A stretch of 64,000 nucleotides of DNA from Pseudeuparius sepicola (GCA_963920635.1 OY987299.1:122017373-122081372); one strand, 5' to 3'; positions 31,543 through 44,113 are shown, numbered from the stretch's first letter. The notes: a model not told the origin generated them from the sequence alone. Numbers and translations are program-made.

Positions 31543-32182
31543 CACTGAACTATAGTCAAATTATTTTAAGAAGTCCTTACTGGGACTGTCAATTGGTAAT
31601 TTCGCCATCCTAAGTTGGCATTAATGCAGCAACCGGGTCATAAGTCCAGGTCAGTAACGAGCTCATTTGCACAATGAATAACTACTAATAACACGAACAA
31701 GAACAACACAGATAACGGAAAAACTCTCAAAACGTACAAAATCCGCGAATATATTCACTGCCCAAAGTTTGAACCCTTTTGAACGATCTGGAAAACCTTC
31801 ACGGTCACTTCACAATACCGAAATAAAATTTGCCTGAGTACGCACATAGACGCAGCCGCGAGTAGCTTATTATACCAAAATACCAAAATGAAAGTGTTTC
31901 CGTGACGTTTGAAATTATTATTAAAATGAGTTGTAGTCATAGTTATTTTTATTTGTAGCGGCATAAACGTGATTGCAATAGGGTTTTTATTTTATTATGT
32001 TCTTTTTTTCGTATCACTTGGGTAACTTTTCACATCATAAATCAATGAGTGACGTCACTAACTGGTTGATACACATATACCAATGCTATACCCATGGTTA
32101 ACAGAAAATTCGTAGGGATTTTGTGGAGAATGTCATCTGACAAAATCGGGACTTCTTACAGTAATCGGGGTATAGTTCAGTG
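31543..32182. mobile_element. Standalone copy of the 640-bp MITE
   Basis: It matches copy 2 of the composite at 21431-24184 throughout. Ends are CACTGAACTATA on both sides as inverted repeats, with AAGAAGTCC about 20 bp further in. The flanking octamers GACCTGGG and GATCTGGG differ at one position and may be an 8-bp duplication, which with a CACTG start suggests hAT. It ends about 310 bp before the TRABD start codon. Confidence 0.7.
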
Positions 32183-32494
32183 GATCTGGGATACTTTTAT
32201 TATTGGCAAGCAGAGACAAAAGACTGTTTGTTGTATCTATTGGCAACAATGGGTGTGTTCAATGTAGACATTAGCAATAAACAACATTCCCCTAGATTCG
32301 GAGTAATATTTAAATCTACATGTTGGCCAACAACAAATATTACTATAGATAAATTCCCTAGGTTTGTTTTTGCCAAATATGTCACGTAGGATGTACTGAT
32401 TTTCTAAAAATTTTATCTTATTTATTTCTCCCTTTGTTAGAGTATTTAGTGCATTGTTTTTAGTTTGTTTATACCTAAGTATAAATCCTCAAAT

Positions 32495-35400
32495 ATGGAT
32501 AGTTCCTTATCAAGTTTTGGTACGTTTCTTTTTTATTTGTTATTAGCAAAAATTTTTGATATATGATATATTATGTTTTTTCAGAGTTAACTGAAAGTAC
32601 TGTGAAAATAGGCCCAGATTCTGAGAATGGATCAGACAAAAGTAGCGATCCCATTGAAATATTAGGATATGGTGATGTTGAATCTTCTTCCAGCAAGAAT
32701 TCCGAGGACGATTTCGATAACAATTTGCCAGACACTGTCACTTTATTGAAACACGAAAAGACTGGAGCTAAAGTTTACCTCATCGGCACCGCACATTTCA
32801 GCAAAGAATCCCAAGAAGATGTGCAGAAGGTACAGGGAATTTCCAGGAGAGACATATGTTTGAATGATTTTATTCTTTAGGTTATAAGACACGTTCTTCC
32901 ACATATTGTCGTTTTGGAACTGTGTAGTTCTAGGACCAATATTTTGTCATTAGATGAAGAAACTGTTTTGGAAGAAGCTAAGAATATTGATATGCAAAAG
33001 ATTATGTCTACAATAAGGACTAGTGGTCTGTATAACGGCCTTATGTATATTTTATTGCTCAACATGAGTGCTCATTTAACGAAAGAGATTGGAATGGCAC
33101 CTGGTGGAGAATTCCGAGTAGCTTATAGGGAGGTTCGTAAGCAATGTTTTCCTTTAAACTTAAAAAAATAATAAAATTGTGTTATTTTAGGCATCTAAAA
33201 TTCCTAACTGTGGCCTCAACTTGGGTGACAGGCCTATAGGAATTACTATGCAAAGGGCACTAGCTAGGTTATCTTGGTTCCAAACTATTAAACTAGCATG
33301 GCATTTGCTGACTTCCAGAGATTCAATTAGGTTCGTAGAATTTAAATGAATGTCCATCTTCCTAAAATTGAAAATATTTACAGTGTTGAAGAAATTGAAA
33401 AGTGTAAAAATCGTGACATGTTAGAACAGTTATTAGCAGAATTGGCAGGTGAATATCCAGCTTTCCGGGAAGTGTTTCTGGACGAGAGGGACATATTCTT
33501 GACCAGTTCCCTTCAGGCAGCTGCCGCGGGCAAGATGAAGTCTCCAATTCAAGAAGGTAAATAAAAAATGCCTATAGTTCATAGTTTCCAGTTCTTTTCT
33601 CAGAAACTAACAACTAAGTATCTTCATAAATTGCCTGAAATAATAAGTACCCGTTAACTGTTTTAATCCCTTGGTATTTTTTTTGTTTTTGTTTTGTACT
33701 AATATTTTGTCATGTGCAGGTACAGACTTTTAATAGTTTAGAGTCACAGTTAGCTAGAAACATTATCGCAGGTAATCAGTGCACAAAATGATGCCCAAAA
33801 GTCATTTTCAATGGTTTTTGTTCTGGGAAAAGAACTAGTCTCATACTCAACAGAATGTAAGTCCAAATTTAAAAAAATCACATTGAATTAAAATAAGTAA
33901 TAAACAATGTTATCCCAAATTGGGCTACAATAAATAGCTGTCAAACTATGACATGAACATATTTCCATTTCCAACCCATTTGTTTTACATAATGGTTGCG
34001 TTCAATGTAGGCCGAATTTTTTTCGCTATCTGTCAACCTTTCACAGCACTGTAATCACTGCCGTGGTACGTTGAACGACCAATTTATGACTTGGTGTTGT
34101 CTGTCATCAGATTTTTTTTTAGGTTATATTTATGTATTTATTTTCGGTATTTTCTATTTTGTTTTTAAAATAACTTGATTTTCTGTGTTTATATTTTTAC
34201 CATTTTGGCTAATTTTTATAATGAAGACCAAGAAATAATAAACAACTGCACACAGTTGGTGATACAAGAAGCAGTTATAACCACTTTTCCACAATTGTCT
34301 CTTACAATTTCCCAACCTTCAGTTTAATATTTATTTATTGCGTGAATAATTATTCTTTTTTGGCAAAATAAATAAAATGGACGATACCCCAACAAGAATT
34401 TCGAGGTTAAGCGTTTCAGAATAACAGAGAGAGCAGGAACGATAAAAAAGGATAGAAACTAGTGGTGGGAAGAATCAAATTAAACAATTCGAATAATTCG
34501 ATAATAGAATTAATCGAATTATTTCGAGTATTAAAATAGTAGCATTCAGTGTACACTGTCGAGATCTTACAAATCAAGAGCGAGACGTTGAGCTGGAATG
34601 TTGAAACTTGAAACGCCAAATTAATATTACTAAAATCGAAGTCGAGGCCGAAAGCTGAACTCGAATTTTCGAACCGACAAAAGAGACGGTGAGAAAGTGA
34701 GAAGCCTATTAAGTGCAACAGAGTTAGATATAAAAAATGCATACCGTTGGCTGTTGTATTTTGTTGCGTGTTGCGAGTATAGTAGGTTCATTCGCCGAAA
34801 ATTAAGAAAATAGTATGAATAAAAATAAATATTCGAAATCGGATGACCGAACACTGAACCGACCGAGACATAAATATAAAAATCGATATATGATTCGATT
34901 AATATCTCGAATTATTATTTCGATTGTGAAACACTCAATGTTACTAATATCTCGATTATGAAAATATCCCGATTATTCCCATCACTAATAGAAACATGAT
35001 AAGTCCGCTACCAAGAAAATCTGGCAAAAATGAAATCGCTGCCGAACCGAGGGTTGTTTCCACACATGGCACCATCTTAGTTTAGTGATCTTTTGATTAT
35101 TTAGAAAGTTGGTAACTTTTATATTAAAAAATGGGGTTTCTTGGTGTCTTGGTGGCGCATTTGAACAATAAAGGCCGTTTTTTCAATATTTATATTTATA
35201 TAAATTTATATTTTCTGTGGCAATAGTGACATTTCAAAAAATCAGTTAGACAATAAAAAAAATTTAGACAAAATGAGGAATATGCAGTGGCATAGAAGTT
35301 TTTGATTAAAAAGAGGTTACCTGGCTTACCCTGCTGCATGCCACTGAAAAGTTCTTCTCAGTTGTAGATGTTGGCAATAATGATACAAAATGGTGTGAAT

Positions 35401-38400
35401 TAAACTACTTAAAAATTGATATTGCCAAATGTAGAGTTATAGTCTAAGAGCCAGCGTACATGTTCCAGTGATGATTTAGTTAAGGTCTATTTTTTGCAAG
35501 GATGTTGGCGGGGCCATAACCAAGTGTCATCCGCTAGGATTAACCCTGACTCCAGTCATAAGGGGGTGGCAGAACGCCCCTTACTGGTAAAAAAAAATAC
35601 ATCTTTTTATTATTTACTTGAGGCTGAAATGTTTTCCAGTGCACCTCTGATGGCCCGAAATTATCGATATAATATTTTTTGCAGAACGATAGGCCAGTCA
35701 TAAGGGGGTGGCAGATCACCCCCAAGATGTCGTGTGAGCAATGAACTTTTTATTATTTAGTTAAGCTTAATTTTTTAATATGTTGTTATGACAACTATTT
35801 CAAGTGTAAATGCCAATTTGCAGAACAAAATGGCGGTATTAACACTCTGGCAGAACAATTCGAATGTTCCCTACGCGTGCCTTCATTGCGTACCATCAGT
35901 CGCAAAATAACTTTGCAATTCTAAGGGGTACGAAAAAGTTTTCTCAATGTTTTTTGTAGTAAATTTAATTCTCTACATAATAGATCTCTTGACATTTTTT
36001 TGAATTTCGCTTGCTTTCTGAGATATAGTGAAGATAAAAAATAATTTGCAAATATTTTTTACATTCAGGCGCGGATATCTTCAGAACTATACAAAATACG
36101 AGCACAGGAGTAAGAACCAATTTTGTAGAGAATTGTATTTCCAATAAAAAAGGTTTTTTGATATCTTAGTGTATCTCGTTTAGTTTCTGAGATATTGCAA
36201 AAAAAATAATTTTCTTTATGAACAGAATGTTCGTAAATGACAGTTAGCAGAAAAAAAAAACACAGCGGGGAGATTTATTAACGGTTGCGCTCCGCCGGCT
36301 CTTTTCCGTAGCGGCTGTGACTGATACGCAGCGTAAGAAACTTTCCGCGTTGGTGTCATTTTTAAACTAAACCATCTACTGCAACTATAATTTCTTCATT
36401 TCAAATCACGGAGAACTCACGCACACAATATGCACAAAATCTAAATAAAATTAAACGCCTGTCTGGCGTTCAGTCAGGAACAATATTCAAGGCTGTACCC
36501 TACGTAATACTTATTTTTTTATATTTAGTATCGTATGTTAATGGAATAAAAATGCAAAGAAATATAAATACATTATATCCTTGTCTATCCTAGACAAGGC
36601 TTGTATTAATTATTATTGCAAATCGCAATTATTTGAAAAATTTCACCATTTACTTGAAATAATAAAAATAATTATGAGTTGGCATTACGATGTTTTTTGA
36701 AATATTCTTATTTATTTCGTGTATGTTAATGATTCAACAAAAATTATTGTATATATTTTTCATTTATTTACATCGTAGAACTTCAATACTTTTGATTTTG
36801 TTTAAAACGTTTTTTGTAACTGTTTTCATGGCAATCGGTTTTCCACTACAATTAAAATATTATATATCATATTTGGGATACTCAATCGACACTAATTATA
36901 TTGTTCTGAAATTAGTGTCCTTGTAAAAATCAGATACCACGAATGCCACAAAAAAAAAAAAAGATATTCGCGCCTGAATGTAAAAAATATTTGCAAATTA
37001 TTTTTTATCTTCACTATATCTCAGAAAATAAGCGAAATTAGAAAAAATTTCAAGAGATCTATTATGTATAGAATTAAATTTCCTACAAAAAACATTTAGA
37101 CCACTTTTTCGTACCCCTTGTAACTGCAAAGTTATTTTGGTACGCAACGAAGGCGCGCGTATGGAACATTCAAATCGTTCTGCCAGAGTGTTAATACCGC
37201 CATTTTGTTCTGCAAATTGGCATTTACACTTGAAATAGTTGTTATAACAACATATTAAAAAATTAAGCTTAACTAAATAATAAAAAGTTCATTGCTCACA
37301 CGACATCTTGGGGGTGATCTGCCACCCCCTTATGACTGGCCAATCGTTCTGCAAATATTATATAGACAATTCCGGGCCATCAGAGGTGCACTGGAAAACA
37401 TTTCAGCCTTAACTAAATAATAAAAAGATGCACTTGTTTTTACCAGTAAGGGGCGTTCTGCCACCCCCTTATGACTGGAGTTAGGGTTAATCTTCTCGGA
37501 TGACACTTGGCTATGGCCCCCCAACATCCTTGCAAAAAATAGGCCTTAACTAAATCATCACTGGAACATGTACGCTGGCTCTCCGACTATTATGCATTTT
37601 CACCGAAGTAGAAGTAGTGCTGCCATAGAGCCTATATATAAAATTGGTGGGGTTCCCTTGCGGTGTGTTGCTTCCTATAATGATTTGGGAGTAACATTTG
37701 ATTGTGATCCGTCATTTTCACTACATATAGAAAATATTGTAGGTACTTAAAGCTCTTCGACTGCTGGGTTTTGTTAAAAGAAACACCAGACTGTTATCAG
37801 ACACAAAAGCTTTGACCTGTTTGTATTGTGGCCTAGTTAGAGGTGTACTGGAGTACTGTCATATTATTTGGAATCCTCGTTACCAGTGCTACATTAAGAG
37901 GGTTGAAAAAATTCAAGAGCGTTTCACTAAATACCTATTGTATAAACTTCACTTCCCGTATCATGGTATAGAATATAGAACCAGGTTACTATTATGTGGA
38001 ATGAAAAGCCTTGAATTTCGTTGTAAAGCTGCCCTGTTTGCTTTTGTGTGATTCTACTGTAGTGTGCTAAATCAATCAATAAATAAATAAATAATGAAAA
38101 TTTAACAGTATAGTCACAAGAGAACTTGTTGAGACACGCGACAAAAAATCTGACAAAAAAGTCAAGGTTGCCATTTTCAAGTTGAACTTATAAAAAAACT
38201 TTGAAAGTCATCAGCAAATTAAAAAAAAATCCACAACGCCCTGTATCTCCTTAATGAGCGGTATTTGTATAAGAAGTTAAGGGTTTAATCGTTATATTTT
38301 GGTCCCTCCTATCTTCGGTTTCAGAATTTCCCATTTCCAATAATTAATCAATCTGTATTATATGACTCATGAAATTAATGGTTTTTAATTAACCTTACCT

Positions 38401-40920
38401 TTATATAAAAAAAACAAATCATGGGCTTAAATTGAACAATTGACAGCTATATCTCAAGTCATTTTACAATATGCCAAGTCGCTTACGACATAAAACGGAA
38501 AACTGAATTTTCAAGTCATCCAGGGTCCCTACTACAAAATCCACATACAAAACCAAAGCACCAGGGACACTTTAAAATAAGGGAACCCAGCATGCCACAG
38601 TCTATCTCACAAAAGTGAAGCCTTGAGGGGAAGTTTGTTTTCTGTAGACTCCAAGGAGACTACAAGGGGGCTGGTACAAGGTTATGTTATGTGTCAGTGT
38701 CCAACTACCATCAGGTTTTATGTGACATGCCAGTGCCATAGATTCTAAAGGAGGCAAAATATTTCCCATCATAATTCACAATTTTTAAGTTTTCTAACTT
38801 CCCGATACTCAGATGTGTCAATTAAAGGTAATGCCGCCTGTAGTACTGTAGTAGTCCCAATAATTGCAACCAAATTTTTCCCGTATCACCTTTAGTAATC
38901 CTACAATTCCCATTACGTGGGCATTACGTATAAGTAGTTTAAAACCAAAATTGTATTTCGTAAATTTTAAATTATTAAGCAGGTAGCTTCAGTCGGGTCT
39001 TTTTTTAAAGAGTTTTTATCTACGACTACAAGTTTATTTTAAGTTTGTGAGGTATGTACCTTGGGAGAGAAAATTACAAATTACAATTACAACTTCTTCT
39101 TGAATATTATAGTCGATGACACCTAGAGTACTAAGCCACTTTCTAAATTTAGTTTCTTCTCTTGAAAACCTAAAAATCAGCAAGAAATCAGAAAATATCG
39201 GTGAGAAAAAAATATTATTTGGCAAAAAATTATACCTATTTACTTGCCTATGGAATGCAATTTCACAATCTGGATGTAAAAGCCTCTTTGCATTTTTGCA
39301 CCAGGTCATGTTTTGATCTCGTAAATATGAGAACGAAAAGCTATCAACCGTACAAAAGAAAAAATCGCGATTAAAAACTAAAAACGCATCTCTCATCAAA
39401 AAAGTATGTCACGATGACTTTTATGATTTTACCGGCGCCTTCAAAAAGTATAATGCAATTTCATTTATACTGTATACAAAAATTTAAACAAGGAATAAGG
39501 TAGCCACCATTCAAACTGTCAAAATAGGGTTAAAAATGGCGGCGAATTCCATCTCTTTTCGTTCCCTGCGCCTTGCCATGCGCAATAGGGCCAAAAGCGG
39601 TATATGCTAATATACAGGTATATGGTTAATTTACGTTATTTTATATTTTTCCTTTAGGTTCACAAATAGTTCTTGCAATTATCTCGACGACATTACAATT
39701 CCTTTCTGAAACACCTGCATGGATTTTTTTGAAATTGGTCTCAGTTCCTGGAACATGGCTACTACTTTGTCCAATACTTCATTCTGGTCATCTATGTTAA
39801 TACCATAAGGCCTTTTCGTAACTACAGCTGCGGAAGGGGTATACGAGAACCGATGCAATATTTTCCTCACTTTCTTGAAATGTATCATGACTTATGGTAG
39901 CCGTTGCTCTTGCATCATCAGTATTTAATTTTTATTAATGTCTCAACAATGTTTTTTTGTTCCTTTTTTTCAAATCTTTTAGCTCTATTTGTTGATAGGT
40001 TGACAATTTGAGAACATGAGGTAGGTAAGTTTAATATTGGAGCAGCTAAAATAACAAAAAAAAAACTATTAACAGGTTTCCAAAGACAACAAAATAACCA
40101 AAATATAACTTTCGTTACCTACCTATACCTATATACTTACCATCTTCTTTTAATTGTTTTGGTAAAATTCCTTTAATGCTGGCTTCTATCCTGTCTTCAT
40201 ACTGATCTATGGAAAAGTGTTTACTACAAATTCTTTTACCAGTTGGATCAAAAGCATCTTTTCGATAGCACAGCCGAACCCACCGTTTTTGTAATTTGGG
40301 ATTTTTGGGAAAAGTAAAAAATCTTAGAGCTTCTCCTATTTTCTTGGCCTTTTCTCTGTTGCTGTCGCAATTTGCTACACTACATATAGTACCTGTCATA
40401 GCTGAAAAATGTTTAAGTAGCTCCTTATTTTTGATATTAAATATTTAAAAAAATTACAGTATAAGGATTCTTTCCAGACATTTGAAGCCTGTTTTACATT
40501 GACAATTTCTTCATGAATTAATTCATGAATAAGTTTATGAATAAATTCATGAATTAATTCACGACAAGTTCTATTTTACACTGATGAAGAAATTGATGAA
40601 TTTTTTTGTCACTTTATGTCAGATTCTAGCGAATACCAACACAAGATAATAAATAACAAAATAATTTTTTTGTGCGGCATTTCCTCTATCAGAACATATT
40701 TTCTAACCATATCCATCTTCATCGAAAGCATCTTTAACTACAGGTTAAGTCTGGCTGAAAGAGTAGTTGAAAATGCATTTGACATTTTAGCCAAACGATT
40801 ATTTAGAGTTTTTTTGACTACAATTAATATGAATGCGGAAAAAGTGCAAACCATAACATTGGCATGTTGCACAACATAATTTCTGAGACCCGAATGTCCT
40901 AGTTCCATCCTAGAAGAGCT

Positions 40921-40955
<35 letters not shown>

Positions 40956-41895
40956 TAAGTGACCATTAGGGATACAAACAGGTGAAATAACCCACTATAG
41001 TATCCGCGTTTATAAAGACTATATATTTCAATTTGGACTTTCTTACCAAACATGCTCACCAAGACATGCTTGCGTTGCTGCCCGAGAGGGGTTTTATGAT
41101 TATTTCGTGAATGAGAGAGCTGTGCCTTGGCAGCGGAATACATGAATAAAACATTGTAACATTTCACACACTTTTTATCTAAGTATAATAATATTATCTT
41201 TAAAATTATGTACTCTCCTCTATTCCTCGTCTAATGCCCCAAACAAAAATTATATCAAAATATAACCTTCCTTGTGTTCAAATTTTCAATGTTAGTACTC
41301 CTGAAGTTCAAGCAAAACTTGACGGAAAATAGAACATGCTCTAATTCGTGAAGTAACTTCATGAAGAGATTCATGAATTAATTCATGAAGAAATTGCCAG
41401 TGTAATACACGATTTTTTATATATAGACAGCACTCTTGTGACGTAGGTGGTGACGTATGCTGAATGTTCTCTCTCTACAACAGTAGGCAACCTTCTTCAT
41501 TTATGGGTCTTGGGGTCCCCTTACTTTAAAGAGTCCCCGAGCACGCCGATAATAACCGCCACCCCCTTGCAGGCGCGCCGGACGGCCAGGCCGAACCGCT
41601 CCGCATCGTCGGCGTCGTGGGCATCGGCCACACGCCGGGCATCATCCGCCTGTGGCCGCACGACCAGCTGCCGCACATCGAGGACATCGTGACGGTACCG
41701 CCGCCGTCGGCCGTCTCCCAGCTGATCAGGTACTCGTTCCGGTTCGCGTTGCTCGCGTTCGGCGGGTACCTGGTGTACAGGATCGCGCCGGTGCCGCGCG
41801 CCTTCCGCGACAGCGTCCACGCCGCGCTGATGAAGGTGGCGGTGCCGCTGACAGAGGCCGGCGCCCGCGGCGGCATCAAGTTCACCTTGCATTGA
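32495..41895 (+). CDS. TRABD: TraB domain-containing protein
   Basis: Six exons join in phase: 32495-32519, 32585-32829, 32881-33132, 33191-33330, 33384-33556 and 41573-41895 (TGA), giving 385 residues (human TRABD 376). The TraB/PrgY fold has its signature GTAHFS at residues 76-81, then VVLELC, APGGEFRVAYREASK, LGDRPIGITMQRA, ERDIFLTSSL, and in the last exon VVGIGHTPGI and DIVTVPPPS before a hydrophobic C-terminal segment. Family members are outer mitochondrial membrane proteins with a presumed metalloprotease-like fold; the function is poorly known. Intron 5 is 8.0 kb and contains a hAT MITE, foldback B within a retroelement, a P-type relic and a Harbinger element. Exon 6 has almost only G or C at third positions, while exons 1-5 are AT-rich there. 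Confidence 0.95.
33557..34459. other. AT-rich intron, nothing recognised
   Basis: Start of TRABD intron 5. I see no coding sequence or repeat with definable ends. Confidence 0.35.
34460..34987. mobile_element. hAT-type MITE, 528 bp
   Basis: The octamer ATAGAAAC is duplicated perfectly at 34452-34459 and 34988-34995. The ends are TAGTGGTGGGAAGAATC and GATTATTCCCATCACTA. The interior is rich in AATCGAATTAT-type words. The same TAGTGATGGG start is seen in the element at 43060-44060. No transposase is coded. Confidence 0.85.
35300..38095 (+). mobile_element. Non-LTR retrotransposon 3' part, interrupted
   Basis: Reverse-transcriptase C-terminal sequence reads CELNYLKIDIAKCRV up to 35439, is broken by foldback B, and resumes in the same frame at 37590 with MHFHRSRSS, then SYNDLGVTFD, LVRGVLEYCHIIWNP and VEKIQERFTKYLL to about 38050. 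Two frameshifts or small losses occur near 37750-37815. The 3' end is an (AATA)n tail at about 38076-38092. This is jockey/CR1-like. The 5' end is not definable. Confidence 0.75.
35440..37589. mobile_element. Foldback element B, 2.15 kb
   Basis: Arms of about 640 bp (35440-36090 and 36966-37589) are inverted copies. The ends read TAGTCTAAGAGCCAGCGTAC and, complemented from the right, TAGTCGGAGAGCCAGCGTAC, matching those of foldback A. A TTA duplication (35437-35439 and 37590-37592) flanks it; removing the element and one TTA restores the host retroelement reading frame. Subrepeats with CATAAGGGGGTGGCAGA occur twice per arm, and further GCAGAAC words follow. The 876-bp spacer has no recognisable gene. 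Confidence 0.88.
38096..39640. other. Intron without a recognised gene
   Basis: Between the retroelement tail and the P-type relic. The plus strand at about 39330-39470 reads SRKYENEKLSTVQKKKSRL, a coiled-coil-like stretch of the kind found in THAP proteins, with stops either side; this could be another THAP relic. No ends can be placed. Confidence 0.3.
39660..40399 (-). pseudogene. P-element-like THAP transposase relic
   Basis: Exon 40399-40141 encodes a THAP zinc module (C6-x4-C11, later CSKHF, with FTFPKNPKLQKRWV between) and splices in phase to 40045-39918, ending at a stop for 128 residues in all. Further on, 39888-39679 encodes a piece of P-type transposase, with PISKKSMQVFQKGIV and, after a stop, LQELF, as in the conserved segment before the C-terminal part of P-element transposases. 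The catalytic core is mostly missing. A short THAP-only protein could still be made from the first two exons. It lies antisense in TRABD intron 5. Confidence 0.65.
40494..41405 (+). mobile_element. PIF/Harbinger element with transposase fragment
   Basis: Terminal inverted repeats TTACATTGACAATTTCTTCA and, complemented from the right, TTACACTGGCAATTTCTTCA run about 35 bp (next word TGAATTAATTCATGAAT). The frame ending at 40879 contains FNYRLSLAERVVENAFDILA and ITLACC, the C-terminal signature of DDE_Tnp_4 (Harbinger) transposases; the N-terminal and first two catalytic residues are gone. A (TTTA)n microsatellite follows at 40920-40957. The MADF partner gene is absent. Confidence 0.8.
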
Positions 41896-42315
41896 TACAT
41901 ATGTTTTTCTGATTTGTCGGTGTCCCGAAAGCAGTTGTGGCTGGAAACTTCTTAATATTATATGCCAAATGGACTCGACAAACAAGCGGCGATCAAAATT
42001 TCGCACCGGGCGCTTATTTTGGGAAATATGAAGAGCATTATATTTCTTAGCTACATTAGCCGATATCTAAAGACGGACCTCAATATCAACGCATTTAGAA
42101 AATAATACGCTTAAAGGTTGGAGTCCATTTCACAGATTTCATTAAGGAACCTTCTGTTCTGGTTTTAGAGTTGGGGTACCTTACAATGTGATCACATGAG
42201 AATTAACCTTCCCCTTGTAACTTGTATTTTTCGAGTTAAATATAATATAAAAGTTGTATGGAACTTTGAATATAAAAAGGACAACGGATTTTTTTAAAAT
42301 AGACCACCATGTCTA
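41896..42315. other. TRABD 3' flank
   Basis: It probably includes the TRABD 3' UTR. I see no canonical AATAAA in the first few hundred bases, so the transcript end is undefined. Confidence 0.35.
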
Positions 42316-43027
42316 CAGAGTGTCTCACTTAAGAGTGAAACAACCCTTTAATTTTTAACCGACCAGAACGAAATTTTTACCAAAGGTAGATGGCATTGTT
42401 GCCTACTTATTTCCAAAAAATTAGTTGCCTACTCCAAAGTCAAAACCACCTGCGATGCCACAAACGAGGCTAAAAATCCGAAAGTCATTAGGCAACAAAA
42501 TTTACTAGAAAAAGTTGTTCAGAATCGATTCAAAACCCTAAATCCAAAATTTTGTCAAAATCAAAAAATATTAAATAAATAAAAAATAAGTAAAAAATTT
42601 AAAATTTAATTTTTTAAAATTTGTTTTGTAGCTTTTATTTTAAAATAATTACTTTATGAAAACAATTTGCCTCAAAACTTCCATCACACACTTTTCTAAA
42701 CACAGAAAATTATTAAATTGCTGTTTTTGGAATTTAATTTTTTTAAATTAATATTTTTTGATTTTGACAAAATTTTGTATTTAGGGTTTTGAATCGATTC
42801 TGAACAACTTTTTCTAGTAAATTTTTTTGAAAAAAAAAGCCTAATATGACTTTCGGATTTTTAGCCTTGTTTGTGGCATCGCAGGTGGCTTTGACTTTGG
42901 AGTAGGCAACTAATTTTTTGGAAATAAGTAGGCAACAATGCCATCTACCTTTGGTAAAAATTTCGTTCTGGTCAGTTAAAAATTAAAGAAGTTATAGGGT
43001 TCTTTCACTCTCAAGTGAGACACTCTC
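42316..43027. mobile_element. Foldback element, 712 bp, TA-flanked
   Basis: The ends CAGAGTGTCTCACTTAAGAG and CTCTCAAGTGAGACACTCTC are inverted, with TA on both sides. The arms are about 290 bp (shared GGTAGATGGCATTGTTGCCT, CTGCGATGCCACAAACGAGG-like words, and GAATCGATTC) and the spacer is short. There is no coding sequence. The CAGNGTGTC start is like the IS630-type elements at 16841 and 44892. Confidence 0.8.
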
Positions 43028-43059
43028 TATATTCAGGTTAATGTTGATTTTATTAAAAG

Positions 43060-44060
43060 TAGTGATGGGCAGAATCAAATATTTTTGAGAATCGGGTACT
43101 TAGTATGCGAGTACTTTTAAGAATCGAATAATTATCGATAAAAGTCCTCAAACTTTTTTAGAAGAAGAGGAAAAATAAAACCTACGATACATGCGTGGAT
43201 GCGTGTATCATGACTCGTGTCCTAACCTAACCTAACGTTTGTGTTTTCTTACTTTTCTTAAGTTTTGTCTTTGTCGTCCACGAGAGTATATTGTACCGAG
43301 AACCCGAGAGTCGAGTACAGGAAGACCAAACACTGGCAAACACCATAAAATAAACCCTAATAACGCTGAACCTCTATGTTTTGTGTTTTCGATACTGTAT
43401 TCGTTGTTCAATAGCAATACTGAGCAGGGTTGCTTTGATTAAAATCAATTGATTTAAATCAACGATTTAAATCGCCATTTTAATCGTTTGATTAAAATAA
43501 AAAAATAATTTGATTTAAATTAAAATTTAAATGTAGTTACATAATGTAAAAAAACACGCCAATGGCTGTGTAACTGAAAAGGAAATGAGCATACATAAGC
43601 AACTGCATACTGCAGTAGCATCTTCAGCAGGAGTAGAGCGTATCATTTCATCTTTTAATTCGGTTCATAGGAAATTAGGAAATAAGCTAGGTACCGAGAA
43701 GTCTGCAAAACTTGTCTTTCTGCTGAAATCCTTAAATAAAAAACATAAGTAAAACGTTTTCATTATCTATTTATACTTAAAAAAATCAAATATAATTTCC
43801 TAATAAAATAATAAAAAGAAAACCACTTTCAACAAGAAATTCTATATATGAATAAAAAAAATCAGATTTTTTTGATTTAAATCCGATTTAAATAAAAAAA
43901 ATCTGATTAATTTGATTTTTTCTAAAAAAATAAAAAAAAAAATCAGCAACCCTGATACTGAGTACTCGTATTCGGTACTCGTACACCAGTACTCGAATGC
44001 TACGAGTACTTTAAAGAATCGAGTACTATCGATACTTTTACTCGATTCTGCCCATCACTA
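43060..44060. mobile_element. hAT-type element, 1.0 kb, carrying a nested hAT
   Basis: The ends are TAGTGATGGGCAGAATC and GATTCTGCCCATCACTA. The flanking octamers ATTAAAAG and ATTAAGAG differ by one base. Subterminal GAGTACTTTT-type words are inverted on both sides. Three CCTAA units occur at 43221-43237. It is interrupted at 43425-43954. Confidence 0.8.
43425..43954 (+). mobile_element. Nested hAT element with transposase C-terminal relic
   Basis: A perfect 8-bp duplication ATACTGAG lies at 43417-43424 and 43955-43962. The ends are CAGGGTTGC and GCAACCCTG, followed by ATTTAAATC-rich repeats. Bases about 43610-43750 encode ASSAGVERIISSF, VHRKLGNKLGTEKSAKLVF, the hAT dimerisation-domain signature, to a stop. 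The rest of the transposase is gone. About 471 bp of the host hAT remain outside it. Confidence 0.85.
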
Positions 44061-44113
44061 ATTAAGAGTGTCAGTTGTCAAAACAAAACATGTAGTTGTC
44101 AGTATAAATGTTG

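Noticed and set aside
41521..42006. Minus-strand frames opposite TRABD exon 6
   Set aside because: The GC-rich third positions of TRABD exon 6 keep all frames open. The sense frame is clearly TRABD and the antisense text has no family features.
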